Shown here piece after piece: positions 41,121 to 49,012 of a stretch of DNA of 64,000 nt (its first letter is position 1; each line of letters begins with the position of its first letter). The position numbers and the translations under genes are program-made. Source of the stretch: Erythrobacter sp. BLCC-B19 (GTDB taxonomy: Bacteria; Pseudomonadota; Alphaproteobacteria; Sphingomonadales; Sphingomonadaceae); the NCBI RefSeq assembly GCF_028621955.1, contig NZ_CP117516.1, positions 1,014,001 to 1,078,000 of the forward strand. The letters are read 5' to 3'. The notes under the pieces were generated by a model that worked only from the letters and a program-made list of their open reading frames with translations, did no database searches and was not told the origin of the DNA.

Positions 41121-42329
41121 ATGGACATGGACTTCTCGCCCGAGGACATCGCCTTCCGCGAGGAAGTGCGCGCCTTCCTCAAGGACAACCTGCCCGAACG
41201 GCTGCGCGATGGCGCGCGTCGCACGCCCGGCGTCTTCGTCGAGCCCGATATCGGGATGGAATGGCACCGCATCCTCTACAAGCAGGGCTGGGTCGCCCCG
41301 CACTGGCCCAAGGAAGATGGCGGCACCGGCTGGACGCCGACGCAGAAGTTCATCTTCGAAAAGGAATGTGCGCTCGCCGGCGCGCCTGCCCTGGCGATCC
41401 TCGGCCTGCGCCTTGTCGGCCCCGTCATCTGCGAATTCGGCACGCCCGAACAGAAGGCGCGTTTCCTGCCGCGCATCCTTTCGGGTGAGGATTACTGGTG
41501 TCAGGGCTATTCCGAACCCGGCTCAGGCTCCGACCTCGCCAGCCTCAAGACTGCGGCGCGGCTCGAGGGCGATGAATATGTCATCAACGGCTCCAAGATC
41601 TGGACGACCCACGCCCACCACGCCGACTGGATTTTCGCGCTGGTGCGCACCGATGCGAGCGTGAAGAAGCAGCAGGGGATCAGCTTCCTGCTGGTGCCGA
41701 TGGACCAGCCGGGCGTCAGCGTTACGCCGATCCATTCGATGTCGGGCGATCACGAGGTCAACGCGGTGTTCTTCACCGACGCGCGCACCGGGCAGGAGAA
41801 CCGCATCGGGGCCGAGGGGGCCGGATGGAGCATCGCCAAGTTCCTGCTCGAGAACGAGCGCGGCGGATCGTGCTACGCCCCGCGCCTGCTCCAGAGCATC
41901 GACCGGCTCGAGAACCTCGCCCAGACCCAGCCCTCGGGCGTCAACGGCGCGATCGCGCATGACCCGCGCTTCCGCGACCGGCTCGCCCGCGTGCGGCTTG
42001 AGGCCGAGGCGCTGGAAGTGACCGAGCTGCGCATCCTCGCCGAACTCGCCAAGGGCAAGGCGCCCGGTCCGCAGACCTCGCTGGTGAAGCTCTTGGGATC
42101 GAACATCGGCCAGAAGGTCGATGTGCTGCGACTGGAGCTGCTCGGACCGGATGCGCTGCAACTGCCATTGGAACGCCCGCTCTACGGCAACGAGGCGCCC
42201 GAGCCGGTGGGCAGCGAATATGCCCAGACCGCGATGGGCAAGTTCCTCAACAACCGCGCGTCGACCATCTTCGGCGGATCGGACGAGGTGCAGAAGAACA
42301 TCATTGCCAAGACCGTACTGGGGCTTTGA
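41121..42329 (+). CDS. Acyl-CoA dehydrogenase
   Basis: A 402-aa FAD enzyme. DFSPEDIAFREEVRAFLKDNLP starts it. The substrate/FAD signature is CQGYSEPGSGSDLASLKTAA with INGSKIWTTHAHHAD. The C-terminus is STIFGGSDEVQKNIIAKTVLGL in form, with FGG where medium-chain enzymes have the catalytic YEG. The base may therefore sit elsewhere or be supplied by a partner, as in heteromeric enzymes. The ATG at 41121 is the start that fits the family N-terminus. It probably ends the 33-42 kb operon. Confidence 0.85.
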   Translation: MDMDFSPEDIAFREEVRAFLKDNLPERLRDGARRTPGVFVEPDIGMEWHRILYKQGWVAPHWPKEDGGTGWTPTQKFIFEKECALAGAPALAILGLRLVGPVICEFGTPEQKARFLPRILSGEDYWCQGYSEPGSGSDLASLKTAARLEGDEYVINGSKIWTTHAHHADWIFALVRTDASVKKQQGISFLLVPMDQPGVSVTPIHSMSGDHEVNAVFFTDARTGQENRIGAEGAGWSIAKFLLENERGGSCYAPRLLQSIDRLENLAQTQPSGVNGAIAHDPRFRDRLARVRLEAEALEVTELRILAELAKGKAPGPQTSLVKLLGSNIGQKVDVLRLELLGPDALQLPLERPLYGNEAPEPVGSEYAQTAMGKFLNNRASTIFGGSDEVQKNIIAKTVLGL

Positions 42330-42342
42330 CCAAACCCCTCCT

Positions 42343-42447
42343 CGTCATTGCGAGGAGTGAAACGACGAAGCAATCCATGGCCCTTCCCCCGAGCCGCTGA
42401 TGGCGGGCCATGGATTGCCGCGCCGCCTGCGGCGGCTCGCAATGACG
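42343..42447. repeat. Palindromic CGTCATTGCGAG repeat, copy 4
   Basis: A 105-bp element with 12-bp terminal inverted repeats (42343-42354 and 42436-42447). The inner arms GCAATCCATGG and CCATGGATTGC match the other copies. It lies between two rightward genes and ends 19 bp before the reductase start codon. Confidence 0.85.
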
Positions 42448-42466
42448 ACAACAGAGGACACGACCA

Positions 42467-43369
42467 ATGGACGCTTCGAAACTGATGTTCCGCGACGGCT
42501 TGATGGCAGGCGAGCGCATTCTCGTGACTGGCGGGGGCACCGGCCTTGGGCGCGAGATGGCAGAAGCCTTCCTCAAGCTCGGCGCGACCGTCTACATCTG
42601 CGGCCGCCGCCAGAACAAGCTGGACGAGACCGCCGCCGAACTGACCGCGCTCCACGGCGGCAAGATTGTCGGCATGGCCTGCGACATCCGTGATGCGGAC
42701 GCGATCCACACCATGGTCGACGCGATCTGGGCCGATGGCGGGGCGCTCACCGGCGTGGTCAACAACGCCGCGGGCAACTTCATCAGCCGCACCGAGGACC
42801 TCTCGGTCAACGGCTTCAACGCCATCGCCGACATCGTGATGCGCGGGACGTTCTACGTCACGCTCGACATCGGCAAGCGGCTGATTGCCGAGAAGAAGAA
42901 GGCGAGTTTCCTCTCGATCCTCACCACCTGGGTGTGGTCGGGCAGCGCCTTCGTGGTGCCGAGCGCCATGAGCAAGACCGCGATCAACGCCATGACCCAG
43001 AGCCTTGCGACCGAGTGGGGCCGCTATGGCCTGCGCTTCAATGCCATCGCCCCCGGCCTCTTCCCCACCAAGGGCATGAGCGCGCGACTGCATCCGGGCG
43101 GCGCGGGCGGCAATTCGGGGAACAACCTCAATCCCATGGGCCGCGCGGGCGAGATGCATGAGCTTGCCAATCTCGCGGTGTTCCTGATGGGGCCGGGCGC
43201 GGAATATGTGAACGGCCAGACCATCGCCATCGACGGCGCGGGCTTCCAGGCCAATGGCGGGACGTTCTACCCGATGCTCAGCGCCTTGGGCGATGCCGAG
43301 TGGGAGCAGTTGCGCGCGATGATCAAGGGCACCAATGCTGCCGACAAGGCGGATCGGACGGTTGGTTAG
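42467..43369 (+). CDS. SDR of the 2,4-dienoyl-CoA reductase type
   Basis: A 300-aa SDR with TGGGTGLG (21-28) and NNAAGNF (99-105). The usual catalytic YxxxK is SAMSK (S166, K170), as in mitochondrial 2,4-dienoyl-CoA reductase, where the tyrosine acts from another position. FVVPSAMSKTAINAMTQSLA and EWGRYGLRFN continue that similarity. It would reduce 2,4-dienoyl-CoA intermediates, allowing beta-oxidation past existing double bonds. Its stop interlocks with kynU (TTAG). Confidence 0.85.
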   Translation: MDASKLMFRDGLMAGERILVTGGGTGLGREMAEAFLKLGATVYICGRRQNKLDETAAELTALHGGKIVGMACDIRDADAIHTMVDAIWADGGALTGVVNNAAGNFISRTEDLSVNGFNAIADIVMRGTFYVTLDIGKRLIAEKKKASFLSILTTWVWSGSAFVVPSAMSKTAINAMTQSLATEWGRYGLRFNAIAPGLFPTKGMSARLHPGGAGGNSGNNLNPMGRAGEMHELANLAVFLMGPGAEYVNGQTIAIDGAGFQANGGTFYPMLSALGDAEWEQLRAMIKGTNAADKADRTVG

Positions 43370-44589
43370 GTAACCGCCGCGCGCTGGTTGAACTCTTCGC
43401 GCTGCCATTCGCCGCTTGCCAGCACCTCGGCGAGGTGGCGAGCGGCGGCGGCCATGTTGGCGAAGCTCAGGTAGGCGGGCGCGAAGCCCAGCCGCAGAAC
43501 ATCGGGCGCGCGGAAATCGCCAATCACGCCGCGCGCGATCAGCGCCTGGCAGATCGCGTAGGCCTCGGGGTGGCGGAAGGAGAGCTGGCTGCCCCGGTCG
43601 CTGGCGCGCGGCGGGCTGACCAGCTCCAGCGTCACATCATGCGCCATCAGGCTTTCGAGGAAGAACTCCGAAAGCGCCTGCGACTTGGCGTAAAGCCGGC
43701 CGACGCCGATTTCCGCGATCAGATCGACACCCACTTCCAGCGCCGCCAGCCCCAGCACCGGGGGCGTGCCGCATTGCAGCCGCTCGATACCGGGAGCGCC
43801 CGCGTAATCGTCCGAGAACGCAAAAGGCGCGGCGTGGCCGAACCAGCCGGTGAGCGGTTGCTGCAATGCCGCATGATGCCGCTCGGCGACGAAGGCGAAA
43901 GCGGGCGCACCCGGCCCGCCGCACAGGTATTTGTAGCCGCAGCCGACCGCGAAATCCGCGTCCACGCCATTGAGATCGACCGGCAGCGCGCCGGTCGAGT
44001 GCGACAAGTCCCACAGCACCAGCGCGCCCGCTTCATGCGCGGCTCGGGTGAGCGCGGCCATGTCGTGGAGCGCGCCGGTCTTGTAATGCGCATGGGTCAG
44101 CATCAGCAGCGCGACATCATCGCCCAGCGCCTCGGCCAGCCTGTCTCGCTCCGCCAGCCGCCGGGTGGCGAGGCCTTGCGCCTCCAGCCCTGCGATCATG
44201 TAGAGATCGGTCGGGAAGTTGCCCGGCTCGGACAGCACGACCTTGCGGCCGGGTCGCATGGCGAGCGCGGCGGCGATCAGCTTGAACAGGTTTACGCTCG
44301 TCGAATCGCAGGCGATCACCTCGTGCGGCTGCGCACCGATCAGCGGCGCGATCTTGCCGCCGACGCGGCCCGCCATGTCGAACCAGCCCGCGTCGTTCCA
44401 TGAGCGGATCAGCCCCTCACCCCATTCCCCTTCGATCACAGCCTGCAACCGCGCCGGGGTCGCCTTGGGCAGCGCGCCCAAGGAGTTGCCGTCGAGGTAG
44501 ATCACCCCTTCGGGCAGGGTGAAGCGTTCCCGATAGCCCGCCAGCGGATCGGCGGCGTCGAAGTCGGCGGCGCGCGCCTCGGGGGTCAT
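43366..44589 (-). CDS. kynU: Kynureninase
   Basis: A 407-aa PLP enzyme that cleaves kynurenine to anthranilate and alanine. Visible are YLDGNSLG (31-38), STSVN (96-100, phosphate site), D194 and H197 in WDLSHSTG, and the Schiff-base lysine K220 in GCGYKYLCGG. QCGTPPVLGLAALE is also typical. It is the second gene of a kyn operon, overlapping kynA by 4 nt (ATGA). Confidence 0.92.
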   Translation of the reverse strand: MTPEARAADFDAADPLAGYRERFTLPEGVIYLDGNSLGALPKATPARLQAVIEGEWGEGLIRSWNDAGWFDMAGRVGGKIAPLIGAQPHEVIACDSTSVNLFKLIAAALAMRPGRKVVLSEPGNFPTDLYMIAGLEAQGLATRRLAERDRLAEALGDDVALLMLTHAHYKTGALHDMAALTRAAHEAGALVLWDLSHSTGALPVDLNGVDADFAVGCGYKYLCGGPGAPAFAFVAERHHAALQQPLTGWFGHAAPFAFSDDYAGAPGIERLQCGTPPVLGLAALEVGVDLIAEIGVGRLYAKSQALSEFFLESLMAHDVTLELVSPPRASDRGSQLSFRHPEAYAICQALIARGVIGDFRAPDVLRLGFAPAYLSFANMAAAARHLAEVLASGEWQREEFNQRAAVT

Positions 44590-45377
44590 ATCGCCGTCCT
44601 GACGCTGAGGAGCTCGGGGAAGAAGGCCTGCTTCAGCACCCCTTCCAGATAGGGCACCCCCGGCGTGCCGCCCGTGCCGCGTTTGAAGCCGATGATGCGC
44701 TCGACGGTCTTCAGGTGCCCGAAGCGCCAGCGCTGGAAGTGGTATTCGAGGTCCACCAGCTTCTCGGCCAATTCATACAGATCCCAGTGCGCCTGCGGGT
44801 CGCGATAGATCGCCGCCCATGCCGCTTCGACGCTGGGGTCGGCCACGTAAGCCGCAGACGGATCGCGCGCCAGCACGCCCGCGTCGATCACCAGCCCCCG
44901 CCGCGCCAGCAGCCGGATCGCCGCGTCATAAAGGCTCGCGCGGCACCGTTCCGCCTCCAGCCGCTCGGCCCAGTCGGCGTTCGACTTGTGGAGGCGCACG
45001 TGCTTGCCGTCGCGCCCGCCGAGCATGAATTCCATCATCCGGTACTGCGCCGACTGAAACCCGGAGGACGCGCCCAGGTGCGGGCGGATCGCCGAGTAAT
45101 CATGCGGGGTCATGGTGCTGAGCACATCCCAGCTCTGGATCAGCTGCTGCTGCGCCCGCGCCACCCGGGCGAGCATCTTGAAGGCGGGCCTGAGGTCATC
45201 AGCCTCGATGCACTCGCGCGCAGCGGTCAACTCGTGCAGGCACAGCTTGAGCCATAGCTCGCTCGCCTGGTGGACGATGATGAACAGCAGCTCGTCATGC
45301 GCCTCGGAGGCAGGGTGCTGGGCCGCGAGGATGCGGCCCAGATCGAGATAGCTGGCATAGGTGACATCGGCGCTCAT
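44586..45377 (-). CDS. kynA: Tryptophan 2,3-dioxygenase
   Basis: A 263-aa heme dioxygenase producing N-formylkynurenine. HDELLFIIVHQASELW (27-42) holds the substrate-binding region. GASSGFQSAQYR and the proximal heme histidine H221 in RWRFGHLKTVERIIG are diagnostic, with GTGGTPGVPYL at the C-terminus. It starts the kynA-kynU operon. The intervening enzyme, N-formylkynurenine formamidase, is not encoded here. Confidence 0.93.
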   Translation of the reverse strand: MSADVTYASYLDLGRILAAQHPASEAHDELLFIIVHQASELWLKLCLHELTAARECIEADDLRPAFKMLARVARAQQQLIQSWDVLSTMTPHDYSAIRPHLGASSGFQSAQYRMMEFMLGGRDGKHVRLHKSNADWAERLEAERCRASLYDAAIRLLARRGLVIDAGVLARDPSAAYVADPSVEAAWAAIYRDPQAHWDLYELAEKLVDLEYHFQRWRFGHLKTVERIIGFKRGTGGTPGVPYLEGVLKQAFFPELLSVRTAI

Positions 45378-45412
45378 GCGAGACTGTTAGCGCGCCGCGT
45401 CGCCTGAGGAAA

Positions 45413-45835
45413 CTAGCCCTCGATCACGCGGGTCTGCGGATGGTGCGCGTCGATGTGCTTGATGAGGATGCGCAGGTTCTTGGAGTTCGAACGGAACACA
45501 AGGTCAGCGGCATCGCCGATCAGCGGGATCGCGCCGATCGCCGTATCGAAGAGGACGTTCATGCCCATCCGCGCCAGCTTCCACTTGGGCAGGCCGAGGT
45601 TCTTGGCTTCCCACACGATATACGCCCCCATCGCCGTGGTCACGACATCGCCGAGCACCGGCACAAGGCCGACCAGCGCGTCGAGGCCCACCGGCATATT
45701 CACGCCGGGGATGGTGAAGCTGCGTTCAAGCAGCCGCTCGAGCGCGACCACGCGGGCGCGCACCGAGGCCGGATCGTTGCCGGTCGGCAGGTTGAAGGTC
45801 ATGGGCTCGGGGCGGCGGGGCATGGGCTGTTCCAT
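45413..45835 (-). CDS. DUF4112 domain protein
   Basis: A 140-aa protein of unknown function matching the DUF4112 pattern. VALERLLERSFTIPG is followed by a glycine-rich double hairpin-like membrane segment (GLDALVGLVPVLGDVVTTAMGAY) and a mirrored GAIPLIGDAADLVFRSN. It may be a small membrane-associated protein with two re-entrant helices. It lies 6 nt after the start of the upstream lipoprotein transcript's 3' end, so co-transcription is likely. Confidence 0.7.
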   Translation of the reverse strand: MEQPMPRRPEPMTFNLPTGNDPASVRARVVALERLLERSFTIPGVNMPVGLDALVGLVPVLGDVVTTAMGAYIVWEAKNLGLPKWKLARMGMNVLFDTAIGAIPLIGDAADLVFRSNSKNLRILIKHIDAHHPQTRVIEG

Positions 45836-45841
45836 ACCGCA

Positions 45842-47305
45842 TTATGTGGTGGGCTGCGACAGCGGGAACAAGGGGTGCAAGCCCCAGGGGTTGGGCAGGT
45901 AACCCCGGATCGAGGCGCGCACCAGCGCCCAGCGCACGGGCGCACCGAGCGGGATGTAGACTTCGCGTTCGACGAGCGCGGCATGGGCTTCGACAAGCAG
46001 CTGCTCGCGCGCGGCGGCATCGGGCTCGGTGAGGGACTGGCGCACCAGCGCGTCGGCCCGCGGTGCGCACAGGCCTGCCCCAAGGCTGCAATTGAACTGA
46101 TTGAGATACCAGCGCGGCGATGTGTAGCGGGCGAGCGTGTCGCGCAGCTCGAGATCGGCGGCCTCGCCCGGTGCGGCGCGCTTGACCGTGACCCCGATCG
46201 CACCCCATGCCTCGGCGAGCTGACGCAGCAGCAGGACACTGCCCGGCCCGCGCGGCAGGGCCACCTTCACCACCGCCTTACCGCCCGAGCCGGCATAGGC
46301 ACGGACGCGCGCGGCGGCGATGCGGCGCCGATCGTCAAGCGAGGCGCCATCCCACCGGTCGTCCTCATAGGGCGGAGCGCTGTATTGGGTCGGCGGGACG
46401 ATCCAGCTGCTGTCACGCCAGCCGCTGATGCCGAAGCTCTGGATCAGTGCGGCGCGGTCGATCGCCATCGACAAGGCCTCGCGCCGGCCGGGGTCGGCCA
46501 TGAACCCGGTCTCGCGCCGCACGACCAGCCCGAACAGGCCAATCGCCGGGTCGACCTGCACGGTCCCGCGCGACAGGGGGCCGACCTCTGCCTGGGGGAA
46601 ATCGGTGAGCGTCCCGCCCATCACCAGATCGACGTCCCCGCGAGAAAAGGCCGCGACGGCATCCTTGGCCGAAAGCGCGCGGACAGCGATGGGGCGGGCG
46701 AGCTCTTCCCAATCCTCGCGCGCGGGCAGACCGCGCGTTTCGGGGGGCAGCGCGGTCAGCCGGGCACCCTTGATGGCATCGTCGCGCGACATCGCCATCG
46801 GCCCTGCGCCGCTGCCGCTCCTGACGAAGCCCAGTTCGGGCTGCGCCATCAGGCGCAGGAAATCGGGCATGGGCGAGGACAGGCGCACCTCGATCACGCG
46901 CCCGGTCATGGCGCGAACATCGCGCACCTTGGCCAGATCAAGCCCCAGCGAGGTGCCCCGTGTCCGGTCGATTGCGGTGCGCAATTGCTGGCGGATATCG
47001 ACCGCCGTGATCGCCTCGCCGTCCGGCCAGGTGGTGTCGCGCAGGCGGAAGATGTAGCTCAGGCCGTCATCGGTGACGATCCAGCGTTCGGCAATCGCGG
47101 GCACCACCTGACCAGCCGCGTCGAGGCCGACCAGCCCTTCCTGCGTCGCCCCGCGCATATGCTGCGCCGCAGCCGGCAAGCGGACGCCTTGCGCAAAGGG
47201 GTCTTCGCGCGCGCCGATCATCGCCACTTCGACCGTTCCGCCGCCGTTCGAAGGGCCACAGGACGCCGTTGCCAGCGCAGCAAGCAAAGTCAGCCAGAAT
47301 CGCAT
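45842..47305 (-). CDS. Family 5 (peptide-type) ABC substrate-binding lipoprotein, orphan
   Basis: A 487-aa exported protein. A short signal peptide ends in the lipobox-like TASC with C16 as the lipidated residue. The SBP_bac_5 fold shows VPAIAERWIVTDDGLSYIFRLR and TWPDGEAITAVDIRQQL near the N-terminus. Members bind oligopeptides, nickel or glutathione in the periplasm. No permease or ATPase genes are nearby, so it either serves a distant transporter or has another role. Confidence 0.8.
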   Translation of the reverse strand: MRFWLTLLAALATASCGPSNGGGTVEVAMIGAREDPFAQGVRLPAAAQHMRGATQEGLVGLDAAGQVVPAIAERWIVTDDGLSYIFRLRDTTWPDGEAITAVDIRQQLRTAIDRTRGTSLGLDLAKVRDVRAMTGRVIEVRLSSPMPDFLRLMAQPELGFVRSGSGAGPMAMSRDDAIKGARLTALPPETRGLPAREDWEELARPIAVRALSAKDAVAAFSRGDVDLVMGGTLTDFPQAEVGPLSRGTVQVDPAIGLFGLVVRRETGFMADPGRREALSMAIDRAALIQSFGISGWRDSSWIVPPTQYSAPPYEDDRWDGASLDDRRRIAAARVRAYAGSGGKAVVKVALPRGPGSVLLLRQLAEAWGAIGVTVKRAAPGEAADLELRDTLARYTSPRWYLNQFNCSLGAGLCAPRADALVRQSLTEPDAAAREQLLVEAHAALVEREVYIPLGAPVRWALVRASIRGYLPNPWGLHPLFPLSQPTT

Positions 47306-47383
47306 CGCTGCCTGCCTAGCAGGTTGCGGCGCGCGGGTCAGCGGGGGGTGCAGGAAAGCGGTGGGTGCCGCCTGATGCGACGA

Positions 47384-47761
47384 TCAGATCTTGCGCAACC
47401 GGCCCGGCTCGGGCGGGGGCGGAGCGCGGTGCGCCCACGAAGGCTTGACGATCGCGGCCGCCGGCGTGTCACCGGCCTGAAGCGGGCGCCGTGCCTTCTG
47501 GGAATCGATCTCTTCGTCGAAGGCAATGCCGAAACGACTGTCCTGAACCCAGGCGACCGTGCCGCCGACTTCGCCGATATTGCGCAGCTCGATGGCGAGG
47601 CGATTGCCGCGCTGGACGCGCAGCTGCCCCTCACCCATCATCCCGCCATCCGACAGGTTGCGCACCCGCACCCGGTGGACTTCGGTGCCCTGCTCGACGC
47701 GAATATCAGCCAGCAGAAACAGGCTGTCGCGCGCGACGCTGCGTGTCTCAACCCCTGTCAT
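47384..47761 (-). CDS. PilZ domain protein
   Basis: A 125-aa protein with the two cyclic-di-GMP-binding motifs of PilZ: RSVAR (7-11, RxxxR) and NLSDGG (35-40, NxSxxG). The beta-barrel follows, and the C-terminus is proline-rich. ATG 47761 is used because AAGGAGG lies ten bases upstream; the frame is open further without family sequence. It is probably a c-di-GMP receptor. A CtrA-like site lies about 100 bp upstream. Confidence 0.8.
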   Translation of the reverse strand: MTGVETRSVARDSLFLLADIRVEQGTEVHRVRVRNLSDGGMMGEGQLRVQRGNRLAIELRNIGEVGGTVAWVQDSRFGIAFDEEIDSQKARRPLQAGDTPAAAIVKPSWAHRAPPPPEPGRLRKI

Positions 47762-47857
47762 TGCTGCAAGGCCTCCTTGGCAGAACATTGTCTTGCGACC
47801 TGTGCGGCGCGCAACAAATGGCACCGCGGCATAGCGAGCGTGGTGCCGCATTTGCGG

Positions 47858-47872
47858 TTAACAAGGCGTAAA
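47858..47872. promoter_or_regulatory. Possible CtrA-type site upstream of the PilZ gene
   Basis: TTAACAAGGCGTAAA matches the CtrA consensus TTAA-N7-TTAA with one mismatch. It lies in the 184-bp gap between the PilZ and DksA genes, which otherwise shows no obvious feature. Such sites occur by chance, but the position ahead of a c-di-GMP receptor gene is plausible. Confidence 0.25.
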
Positions 47873-47945
47873 GATTGCCCTGCGCAAACTCCCTGTTTGC
47901 AAGGGCGTACCAAGCCGGGACAAGCTGTCCGCCAGCCCTTTACGC

Positions 47946-48404
47946 CTAGTCGTCGCGCGAGACCTTTTCGCGGCGTTCGTGGGCTTCCTGCGCCTCGACC
48001 GTCATGGTCGCCACCGGCCGCGCGATCAGACGACGCAGCCCGATGGGATCGCCGGTGACCTCGCAATAGCCATATTCGCCCGAATCAATCCGCCGCAGCG
48101 CCGCGTCGATCTTCGACACCAGCTTGCGTTGCCGGTCGCGGGTGCGCAGTTCGATGCCCCAGTCGGTCTCGCTTGAGGCGCGGTCGGTGAGGTCAGCTTC
48201 GCGGATCGGACCATCGGCCAGCGATTGCAGCGTCTGCCCGGCGGCGGAATGGATCGAGCGCTTCCATTCGAGCAGCAGCATCCGGAAATAGGCCTGCTGG
48301 CGCTCGTTCATGTATTCCTCGTCCTCGCTCGGCACATAGTCCGGCGCGAGCATACGCTTGGCCTTTTCGAGGATGTCGATATCGTCAGACGCGGCGGTTG
48401 GCAT
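47946..48404 (-). CDS. dksA: DksA/TraR-family RNA polymerase-binding protein, cysteine-poor
   Basis: A 152-aa transcription factor that binds RNA polymerase through its secondary channel. The coiled-coil includes EEYMNERQQAYFRMLLLEWKR and the tip region about 65-85. The C-terminal zinc-finger region GYCEVTGDPIGLRRLIARP keeps only one of four cysteines, as in other alphaproteobacterial DksA proteins, so it probably folds without zinc. ATG 48404 overlaps the stop of a 21-codon upstream ORF as TGATG. Confidence 0.88.
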   Translation of the reverse strand: MPTAASDDIDILEKAKRMLAPDYVPSEDEEYMNERQQAYFRMLLLEWKRSIHSAAGQTLQSLADGPIREADLTDRASSETDWGIELRTRDRQRKLVSKIDAALRRIDSGEYGYCEVTGDPIGLRRLIARPVATMTVEAQEAHERREKVSRDD

Positions 48405-48469
48405 CAAGCTTTCTCATCCCGTGAGCCGCTGGGGAGACCATCGCGTCCTGACGCCCTGAATTTTTTCAT
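48404..48469 (-). CDS. Putative 21-aa leader peptide coupled to dksA
   Basis: A short frame starts at ATG 48469 after AGGTGAG. It encodes 21 basic and polar residues (MKKFRASGRDGLPSGSRDEK plus Ala) and ends in TGA that overlaps the dksA ATG (TGATG). The arrangement suggests translational coupling of dksA. It might instead be a chance ORF. Too short for database families I know. Confidence 0.4.
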   Translation of the reverse strand: MKKFRASGRDGLPSGSRDEKA

Positions 48470-48605
48470 TGGCTCACCTGGTCCCAGCAAGCGAAGAGCA
48501 ATGCGCCGCCTATAGGCAAGCCCCCCTTGGCGCACAAGCGGCTTTGGGAATGATCGGGGGGCAAACCGGCCGAGGCTCGCGGGAGCCGACAAAGTGCAAC
48601 CGCTG

Positions 48606-48620
48606 TTAACTAATTTTTGA
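48606..48620. promoter_or_regulatory. AT-rich CtrA-like half-site pair in the dksA/Sel1 intergenic region
   Basis: TTAACTAATTTTTGA is TTAA-N7-TTGA, one mismatch from the CtrA consensus. It lies in the 287-bp gap between dksA and the Sel1-like gene, 86 bp before the latter's start. TTGACC here could equally be a -35 hexamer. Apart from the leader ORF, I see nothing else in this gap. Confidence 0.2.
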
Positions 48621-48691
48621 CCATAAACGCCGCACTCCTTGCAGCACGGAAGGTCGCCGGGGGGCGATCTGGTGACTGACGGGGACCACTT

Positions 48692-49012
48692 ATGACGATC
48701 ATCACTCTGAACGCGAATGTCGCGCAGCACGCCGCCGAAGATACCATGCTGGGCGCATGGCTGGCCGCCGCAAGCGAAGGACAGGCAGGCGCCTGCTTCG
48801 ATCTCGGTGTCGCCTTCTCGACCGGCAGCAACGGCGCGCCCTGCGATCTCATCGAAGCGCACAAGTGGTTCAACCTCGCCGCTGCGCGCGGGCACGAGGA
48901 AGCGGCCCATTGCCGCGCCGACATTTCCGACGAAATGACCGCCCGCGAAATCGCCGAAGCCCAGCGCCGCGCGCGCCAGTGGCTCGCCGAGGGCCGCCTG
49001 CGCGCCGCCTAA
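48692..49012 (+). CDS. Sel1-repeat-like small protein
   Basis: A 106-aa helical protein with about one and a half Sel1-like TPR units: ACFDLGVAFSTGSNG and DLIEAHKWFNLAAARGHEEAAHCRADI contain the AxxxLGxxY and A..W...AA..G patterns. No signal peptide is apparent. It is probably a small protein-interaction module. Its stop interlocks with that of the convergent DUF482 gene (CTAA). Confidence 0.75.
   Translation: MTIITLNANVAQHAAEDTMLGAWLAAASEGQAGACFDLGVAFSTGSNGAPCDLIEAHKWFNLAAARGHEEAAHCRADISDEMTAREIAEAQRRARQWLAEGRLRAA

Noticed and set aside
45842..47305. Peptide-binding lipoprotein as part of a complete ABC importer
   Set aside because: No permease or ATPase gene lies on either side.
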